DNA from: Durusdinium trenchii
Lineage: Eukaryota > Sar > Dinophyceae > Suessiales > Symbiodiniaceae
Direction of reading: 5' to 3'
DNA length: 64,000 nt
NCBI GenBank assembly: GCA_963970005.1
Contig: CAXAMN010022695.1
Location: 534,043 to 598,042, forward strand
Each line of letters opens with the position of its first letter. Positions within the stretch are counted from its first letter, which is position 1. A program made the position numbers and the translations under genes. This document shows, piece by piece, positions 57,376 to 64,000 of the stretch. The notes beneath the pieces were generated by a model that searched no databases, had not been told where the DNA came from, and saw only the letters and a list, made by a program, of their open reading frames with translations.

Positions 57376-57742
57376 GCGGTAGGTCAAAGCCTGATATAGT
57401 GGTTGAGAGTAGATGATTGCAAATCCCCCAAGTTTGGTTGTTTATATGGAGCATGGAGCCCCATCTATACGCTGAAACCAATGTACCCTGAACACGGTGG
57501 CTCACCCCCTTGTTTGGAAGATGGGGACCAACGGAAGTCACAAAGGTCGTGCCCAGGTCAGGAGTCAAATGACAGGTTCGGAACGAGGTTTGTTATTCAA
57601 ACGAGGTCTTCTGCTGTAGGCCTGCGATGTGTTTTGTGGTTTTAATGGGCGCTGGCAGGAAGAATCAGCCATGTCACACCACAGTGCGTCGTTTGTTCCG
57701 CGTTGATTCCACCACTAAACCTGCTGCCTCCCGTCTCTTCAG

Positions 57743-58030
57743 CCCAAGTCTCATGACTGCCCCACCCAGCCCCACCGGCGCCGAGGCCCAATGGAGATCG
57801 CCTGGAGGACCCCGGAACTCCCCGTCTTCGCGGATCTGTGTGAGGTACCGGAGGGTGGGTTGATACCGGACACCCTGGAGGCTCTTCTTCTAGGCTCCAG
57901 GCATCACGTCGATACCGCTCAGACCGATGTTCTTACCCTGCATGAGATGTTCAAGACCATGTATGAAGTGACCCCCCCTCCGTCCCTTTGTAGAGTTCGA
58001 CCCGGTGATCCTGGAGCTGAAATGTTGTAG
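57743..58030 (+). CDS. Probable terminal exon, unrecognised
   Basis: After TCTCTTCAG the frame is open to TAG at 58028: MEIAWRTPELPVFADLCEV, EGGLIPDTLEALLLGSRHHV and DTAQTDVLTLHEMFKTMYEV are the most protein-like parts. The mix of Leu, Glu and Asp suggests a folded helical domain. An earlier end at GTGTGAG|GTACCG is possible. Confidence 0.45.
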   Translation, partial: PKSHDCPTQPHRRRGPMEIAWRTPELPVFADLCEVPEGGLIPDTLEALLLGSRHHVDTAQTDVLTLHEMFKTMYEVTPPPSLCRVRPGDPGAEML

Positions 58031-58542
58031 CACTTCTTCTACTGAGAAGCCATTGCTGTATGATTTTTTTTGGCAGGTCTTTGGTTCATGAAATGACTGT
58101 CCACTTCTTGGAAGGTTCGTCTATTCCGCTACTGTATTTTATGCTACATGAGATGATGATAGCATAGGCATATGATAGCCGTTTCTTTCACAGTGTAGAG
58201 ATGTTAGCAGTAGTACCTGCAACTGGCACAAGACCGTGCATCTCGGCTGTAGAAGCACACAAACTGGGTTTATATAGAAGTTAAAAGTGGTGGAACATGT
58301 TTGGGGGGGATCCCGGATAACCCAGTTTGTTCTGCGACAACAGTCTTGTACAGCTTGTACAGCCATGTATGGGCCCTGTATGGGTCCTTTACAGCAGGAA
58401 TGTTCTCAAATGTTGAAGGCTTGGATCTTGAGATACCGATACCCTCAACCTTAGCATATGATCTCAAAAAAAGGGGTAGTGCCCGTACCCCCCGTAGATA
58501 CGCATCTAGAGTAGGCTGTATCTCTTGAGTAATTGGAATTAA

Positions 58543-58644
58543 ATGAGGACCGAGGACCAGTCTTCATCAGGAGCCGGCGCGCTGGTGCTGGGAGGCGCCA
58601 TCTTCCGGCGCCCCGAACGAAGACGGACGCGGACATGGCCATGA
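58543..58644 (+). CDS. Small GC-rich ORF, unrecognised
   Basis: ATG at 58543 opens MRTEDQSSSGAGALVLGGAI then FRRPERRRTRTWP and TGA. Flanks are AT-richer. It may be a first exon ending at CGAAG|ACG, or a chance ORF in an exon-like block. Confidence 0.25.
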   Translation: MRTEDQSSSGAGALVLGGAIFRRPERRRTRTWP

Positions 58645-58977
58645 CCCTACTAACAGCTTGAAGTTTGGCAGGTGTACTTTTTGGGGTATGGAGATGGAAC
58701 AGAGGTGTTTGTTGCAATGTTTTGCCGACTTTAATTGGCTTCAAAGACGAAACCCCCCCAACTCAGCTGGACCGGTTTTGGTTGATGTGTGTTGATCATG
58801 TTTCTCCACACAGACAACACTTGGGGGGCTTTTGCCGGAGAAAAGGGAACATACAGTCGAACAAAACAAACGTAACATGATCTCCCTTCCACTATAAATG
58901 ATATCGAATGTTTTTTGTTTGGTCAATCGAAGAGGTGAGTCTTACTGCCCACTTGGAGTATATGACTTGTTTGTTGC

Positions 58978-59432
58978 CAGTGTCCAGCTGGGTTTCCGGC
59001 ACCTTGGACCTCTGGACAAGAGGGTGATCAGTGACCTCGGGGGGGCCAATTTGGTGGAGCTGACGACAGACCCCCACAGGGCCCGCGGTTGGGTCATGTG
59101 TTCTTTTTGTGACCCAATTCTCCCAAACCGTGGTCCATTGCATGAACCAGTCCCTTCCGAGACACTATCTCTATGCCATCCTCTCGACCCCCCTGAAATC
59201 AACCACACTAACCACCATTCGCCTGGCCTGGCAGCATATGTGCCCGTTCAAAAACGGTGCTCGTGGGTTGTGTGTGGGATTCCACTTGGGAATCTGCTGA
59301 GTCTCGGAGCAAGTCGATCGCTCATCTCCGTTTCCTCGCCGCCAAACACACCAGCGACGCTTGGGTCGACGCATCACTGGCCCGAGTGGTCAGTGACTGC
59401 GATGGACGGCGTCACGGCCTCTCAACGAGCAC
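58978..59432 (+). CDS. Coding-like stretch spread over three frames
   Basis: VQLGFRHLGPLDKRVISDLG and GANLVELTTDPHRARGWVMC lie in one frame (58978-59130), HYLYAILSTPLKSTTLTTIR in a second (near 59161-59235), and SKSIAHLRFLAAKHTSDAWV with DASLARVVSDCDGRRHG, ending in TGA, in a third (to 59432). Either exons with short introns or a gene broken by indels. The product is not recognised. Confidence 0.3.
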
Positions 59433-59647
59433 ATGAGCACACACACACACACACTGCAAATCCATAAGATGTATCGCCACCTCGGCATATCCCCCCTGCA
59501 AGGGATCAACCAAGTTTAACAAACTGATTCTTGGTCCTGAGACCACCAATTGTTGCTCTTGTTCGATCACATTGAAGTTCCTCTAAGCCTTCTTTCATAT
59601 GTCAGAAGACCCCTGGTGACCTACACTGTCAGACTTTTCTGCATCAA

Positions 59648-59722
59648 ATGCAGCGTTTGCAGCGACTCCAGCAGCACCTGCTGCCGAACTCGACCAATTG
59701 CGCTAAGTCGCTGCGTGCACAG
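59648..59722 (+). CDS. Tentative first coding exon of the CoA-binding gene
   Basis: An ATG at 59648 opens a 25-codon run starting MQRLQRLQQHLLPNS and ending at CAG|GTGCGC (donor GT). It ends in phase 0, which matches the start of the next exon at 60008, so the intron would be 285 bp. Codons end mostly in G or C, as in the secure exons. The family normally has only a short N-terminus before the Rossmann block, so an exon of this size is reasonable. No homology supports it; another upstream exon could be used instead. It would be the only GT donor in the gene. Confidence 0.35.
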
Positions 59723-60007
59723 GTGCGCGAGTGCGTCGGTCGTTTTTTTTTGGGGGGGGAGGGGGAAAGATATCCTCGGCTGTGTTAAAGACATGGGGAA
59801 GTCCAAACTTCACTTTCAAACCGGTTCTCTGTCAGAACGGTGCGGCAACTTGGGAGGAATCGTGCCATGATTCGATCAACTGTGCTCTCCAAGTACCTTG
59901 GAACATGGGTGCAAGTACCAGTTTTTGCAGGGTCATGCTCTATTTCCCAGGGTGCCATCACTTCATGCTTTACAGTCCCTGGCCCCTCCCGCCCCCTCTC
60001 GTCCAAG

Positions 60008-63000
60008 GCCACCGCCTCGAAGCTGAGCGTGAGCGGCTTCCTCCAAGCACCCCATGGCTTCGCAGTGGTGGGCGCCTCCGCGGAGCGGCAGAAGTTCGGG
60101 AACAAGGCGCCTCCGCGCTCCGCCCGTTCCGCGGGGACTCTCTCCCGCCACCTTCTCTTGTGCTCCGTGGAGCGGTGGAGCGGTGGAGGAGTTCGTCGCT
60201 TCGGCGACCTTCAGGTCCTACGCTGCTACCTTCAGCACGGCCTCTCTGCCGTGCCTGTGAGCCTCACACAGACGGTCATCGAAGGCGGGGTCGGTTAGGT
60301 CGGTTTGTGGGTGATGACAAGAGACAAAAAGCTGGGGAAATGGTTGGGAACATCGTGTTTGTGATGCTTGGTTTGGGATGACGTCATGGTTAGAGCGGCA
60401 TTGAATACCTCATTGTACTTCCCCTTTTATGACTTGAGAAGAACTCACCGTCCTGGAGAACATGAGATAAGTTCTTACCTGCCGGGTCTGCCGGAACGGA
60501 GCAGAACTGGGTGGAGCGGAACGGAGCAGAACCGCGCGGTCACGACGTGAACCTCTTGGGTCACGTGACGGGCTGTGACGCTCACAGGGGGGAACAGAAC
60601 TGAACAAAAAGTCACACCTGTTGTGGATAGCTGGGGGGGGGTATATATTCAAACATGATCTTACTTAATTACTTCTGAAGGGTTCCGCAGGGATGGAAGT
60701 TGCATGACGTGTTTTACAATGTGTTCCTTCACACCGGCCACAGCTCGGCCACGAGACGTTCAAGAGTGAGAATGCTATGCCACTGAGCTGACAACCCCCC
60801 TGGCCTCTGGAGTGTGAAGCATCCATAAAGCCATCCCAAACACAAGCAGAGTCTGAGGAAAAATACGTCTGCATGGAATGTACAATGTACCTCTATATAC
60901 CATCTCATGAGATTGTCACGTATACACAATGCACATGGCATGCCGCATGGTGTGGGTTCTTCTTCACATCGCTGAACTCGCTTCACACCGCCCTGTTCTC
61001 ATCCAGAACGCATCGCCCAGAGAGTCAAAACCTGGACACCGAAAGACAGGTGGCAAGTGCTTGGACATCCCTGTGACGCCCGTGGATGTGAGTGAAAAAC
61101 ACAGGAATCCTGGTTAACTTTATAACATGTCAACCTATACATAAATAGTTTTTTTTCTAGGGTACTGTTTTTGACAGCAAAGATATATGTTGGTCGCCAT
61201 ATGTTGCATGATCAGCTTCAGGTCTTCCGTGCATCTCCTCCCTCAAGGACCTGGGGAGAGAGACGCGGAGCACTACGGGGTGTCCGTGATCACACCGCCC
61301 AAGGCAGGAGGGCAGGATGGCAGGATATTCGCTTTGGGGATCAGGTGTTGATGAAGGGATAAGGTGGACGAAAAAACTTCCTTTGGTCAACTTGACCCAA
61401 AAAGCCCCTACAAACCCTTACAGTAGCAGAAGATCTAAGGACAGGAAAGCGGGGTGATATGTGTTCAATGGTGAACTGCCCCATGGTCCTCGAAATTGAT
61501 CACAGTGTGGCATTTAAGAGGGAGAATGAGAAGTGGCAAGCAACACCTTGCCAATTCCAGCCGCCCCGATACGTGCGTGGCTCGCCGATACTTTCTTGAA
61601 GGAAGAAGGTGTTTGTTCGATAGTCACAGATGCCTATCCTCCCCAGAAAAGACCCCACATACCTGAACAGCCACCCATGTAACTGATTCAGTTCCCAAGT
61701 CCAGGTCACTTTGCAACTCTTGGACCTTGCGAAGGACTGCGCCCCTGTGGCCTGGGCCATGGAAGTATCGATGAGATTGATTATGTCAATGTGACAATGT
61801 GCTTTTGCAAAGTTCACTATGTCGATCCATGTCTTCATCCCTACGTTTGCCAGCGATCTTTGTCCGTGTCCATCGGTTGTGGGACATTTTTATGATGTGC
61901 TAGTTTGCACTTGATCAGGATATTGATCAGGATATAATCAAGAGCACAGCCCTTAAACACCTAGAGTTTGGGGTTCAAGAAGGTGCTGTTTTCCGTTTTG
62001 TGGGCTTGGCATAGCAAGACCAGCGGGGGATCACTCACCTGTGTCGGGGTCTGAAAAACGTCCAGACCAGGTGGAGTGAGGTCTCCAGACCTTTTGATCT
62101 CATCACTGAAGACACAGGGGAGACCCTGGTAGATGTAACGTACGGATTTCAGAAGATGGCACCCATGACTGAAGAGATAGGTGGGTATTCAACAGTTGAA
62201 CCGGTTTTGTTCCTCTCTGCAAATCCCTTAGAGCCAGTATAGAGCCGCCCCCACTGATCCCAAACCAGGCTCTCCACAATTGTAGCGCAGTTGCTCTCTC
62301 CTGATGTTGTCACCCTTGAATATCTAATATATATATGGATCCTCGAGGTAGGGTTTGTCCTATTACCTGTAACAGTCAGTAAACAATTATCATCATATTT
62401 GAACAAGGCCTTTACTAACCATCATCATCCACTGGGCCCAGGTAATAGGATAGACCCAAATCTAGAGGGCTCCCGAGTTTCGGGCAGAAGCGTCCTGTCC
62501 CGTCTCCAGTCCTTGGGTCCTTTGAAGGTCTGGACTGGCGGAGACCAGTCCAACCACCAGGAGCTGAAGATCCAGCGTTTGTGGCTGCAACCGGGCTCCG
62601 AGTCTCCTGAGGCTCGTAGGCTCGTCCACCTCCAACGTCCGGTGAAGGTTCGTGACTCCGGTGAGGAGGTTGGCACGAATTCAGGGGTCACATGGTGTCA
62701 TTGACGTTGTTTGTTTTTTTGGGGGGTGCGGAGGATGTTTGCAGGGATTTCAATGTGAGTTGTTTGAGTACAGGTGGAACAACTGGGAGCATAATGGTTA
62801 CAAGGCAGAAGGACCTGTGTGGCTTAGTATCACTTAGCAAAGCAGCTTCTGTGTGGTAAGTTCATGCATGGTGTGTCGTGTTCGAACCTCCACAACGAGA
62901 TGGTTTCCAACCACATATCATTACTCATGGCATATGTGGGTTCCCAACGTCACCATGTTTTTCATGGTTTGGCTCCAGATCCACAATCTGGGGTGAGTTT

Positions 63001-63735
63001 GCCACCGTGCAGAGGGCAACCATGTATAAATTTTGAATGTTTATATTATATTATACTGTATACTGTATAAATCACTCGAAGATTCATATTCCAGATCATC
63101 AACCTTCCAAAAATGTCTCTATTCTTCACTTGGAAATGAAGGGGATGGTAGCCTGGCACCCAACACAGCCATGCAGCTCCGGTTTGCAAAAAAATGGAGA
63201 TGGCCATATGGGAACCAAACAACAACGAGGAAGCAGAAAACATCAGAAAACAAGCATGCAGCATGCATATATAATAAGCAGAACCAGAGGAGTCCAACTA
63301 GCAGCAACCCAGATGAGTCCAAATCTACAGCCCCGAACCCCCCGACACTCTTCAGGTCCTCCAAAGAGCAGAGGAATTGCAGTTAGGCCTGGTGTCGGGG
63401 TTTTCACCGGTGTCGTCGTCATTTGCTTTTGCATCCTTCATCCCTGGGGCCAAGATTTTGCATAAAAAGCTTGCCAGTGGCACCAAACAGTTCTACTTGC
63501 TTTAGAAACAATACATTAACAATAATGGGGAAGCCGGTGCTGTGCAATGAACAATAGGCTCTACAAAAGGATTATTCAGCATGAAAGCGGGCCTGAGATG
63601 CAGCCGATCAAATTCCCCTCGTCCTCATGTGTTGTTTGCATCTCACCTGCTGCGCCAGGTCTGATCCATTCGGGGCCATGCTTGCTGGTGGAGCGAGCTT
63701 TTCTGGGTCGACACTGGTTGGGGAGACCGAGCTAA
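60008..63735 (+). CDS. CoA-binding domain protein (YccU / CoA_binding_2 family), seven exons
   Basis: Exons: 60008-60106, 60215-60284, 61222-61303, 61705-61734, 62561-62611, 63356-63386 and 63659-63735 (TAA). Seen: joined in phase they give, in order, FAVVGASAERQKFGNK (Rossmann glycine motif), VLRCYLQHGLSAVPV, LPCISSLKDLG, AEHYGVSVITPPK, VTLQLLDLAK, IQRLWLQPGSESPE, VLQRAEELQLG and LIHSGPCLLV. This is the block order of small CoA-binding Rossmann proteins (YccU-like, Pfam CoA_binding_2), including the late WLQPG-x-ESPE and GPC blocks. Exons sum to 440 nt, 2 more than a multiple of three; the excess lies in exon 3, so about 145 residues plus an N-terminus, close to the usual ~140. Every acceptor is CAG|G except the first (CCAAG|G after a pyrimidine tract). 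Donors are GC, GC, GC, GA, GC, GC. The family binds CoA or a related nucleotide; the cellular role is unknown. The assignment rests on recalled family motifs, not a search. Confidence 0.85.
61222..61303 (+). CDS. Exon 3 of the CoA-binding gene, with a 2-nt frame break
   Basis: The exon starts after CTTCAG and ends AAG|GCAGGA. Family-like residues LPCISSLKDLG are read in one frame up to about 61256; AEHYGVSVITPPK is read in another from about 61265. The break falls in a short GA run (61256-61263), and removing two bases there would restore both halves and make the total exon length a multiple of three. The second frame is open across the whole exon, so an automatic predictor would join it and produce a wrong N-terminal half (SSVHLLPQGPG). 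This is either an assembly or sequencing slip at the dinucleotide run, or a real disabling mutation. Confidence 0.75.
61705..61734 (+). CDS. 30-nt microexon of the CoA-binding gene, GA splice donor
   Basis: Ten codons, VTLQLLDLAK, lie between CCAG and a GACTGC donor. The phase is 0 on both sides and the peptide fills exactly the gap between the ITPPK block and the IQRLWLQPG block, where family members have a short helix following the ITPP motif (VTxxVVxxA type). The exon is far too short for ORF-based prediction. Confidence 0.75.
62351..62436 (+). repeat. Family D dispersed repeat, copy 2 (inside an intron)
   Basis: Diverged copy of 9380-9462. It lies in intron 4 of the CoA-binding gene, about 125 bp before the acceptor at 62560. 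Confidence 0.75.
63356..63386 (+). CDS. 31-nt microexon of the CoA-binding gene, GC splice donor
   Basis: The exon follows CTTCAG and ends TTAG|GCCTGG. It gives VLQRAEELQL plus one base, which joins GT at 63659 to make the glycine before LIHSGPC. The phase match and the fit to the family helix between ESPE and the GPC strand are both good. Confidence 0.7.
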
Positions 63736-64000
63736 GCCCATGTTGTCGACCCCACGGCGGCCCCATGGCCACGTTTTGAGGATCAGAAATTCGCATTCCT
63801 GATGAATTGGTGTCCGATCAGAAGCCCAGGGTCCACAAAAGAGTGGTCCAGTGAGTCCAGTGGTCGGTGCTGGTAGACAGCAATTCTTTTGGCTGCCTGA
63901 CGTAGGACATATGGATACATATGGGACATGGTTGTGGTGCATTGGGGGATACTGTGTTTGTACCTTTGCAGACTGGGAACAGGAGGTGAGATGACACATG

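Overview
The window looks like nuclear DNA of a dinoflagellate, probably a Symbiodiniaceae-like or related species; the species itself cannot be read from the sequence. The evidence is small GC-rich exons scattered in a repeat-rich background, exon edges that follow an AG|G pattern, splice donors that are often GC or GA instead of GT, and a C-x2-C-x10-C-x2-C zinc-ribbon exon of a type common in dinoflagellate proteins. There are no long intact ORFs, no operons and no prokaryotic signals. No tRNA, rRNA or CRISPR array was found.

Only one gene can be followed nearly end to end. At the right edge (60.0-63.7 kb, + strand) seven exons join into a CoA-binding / Rossmann protein of the YccU (CoA_binding_2) family. 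Six introns have donors GC, GC, GC, GA, GC and GC, with no GT. Two exons are only 30-31 nt long. One exon carries a 2-nt excess at a GA run, which breaks the frame. A tentative first exon lies at 59.65 kb.

Other coding evidence comes as isolated exons whose function I do not recognise. Exceptions are an exon at 11.6 kb that resembles protein C10 (C12orf57 family), a possible relative of it at 22.7 kb, and the zinc ribbon at 43.0 kb. Two neighbouring exons at 12.2-12.5 kb are joined by matching phase. Exons at 52.06, 53.9 and 54.05 kb on the + strand are compatible in phase and may be one gene ending at 54.13 kb. Minus-strand exons are present at 25.7 and 44.3 kb. A decayed intronless ORF lies at 18.2-18.8 kb and coding-like minus-strand remnants lie at 34.7-35.6 kb.

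Layout: 0-9 kb, almost no supportable genes, with tandem and microsatellite repeats. 9.5-15 kb, a cluster of + strand exons. 16.7-18.8 kb, exons, a pair of mirror-image tandem arrays and a decayed ORF. 18.7-20.7 kb, a field of CTATAGAG-like motifs interrupted by a 400-N gap. 22-26 kb, scattered exons. 26-40 kb, mostly repeats and AT-rich blocks. 39-49 kb, scattered exons on both strands. 50.0-50.9 kb, a nest of hairpin elements. 51-59 kb, further + strand exons. 60-64 kb, the CoA-binding gene.

The most notable non-gene content is a set of short hairpin (MITE-like) families. Some copies lie just outside exons or in introns, and one ~85-bp family (D) has a copy inside the CoA-binding gene.
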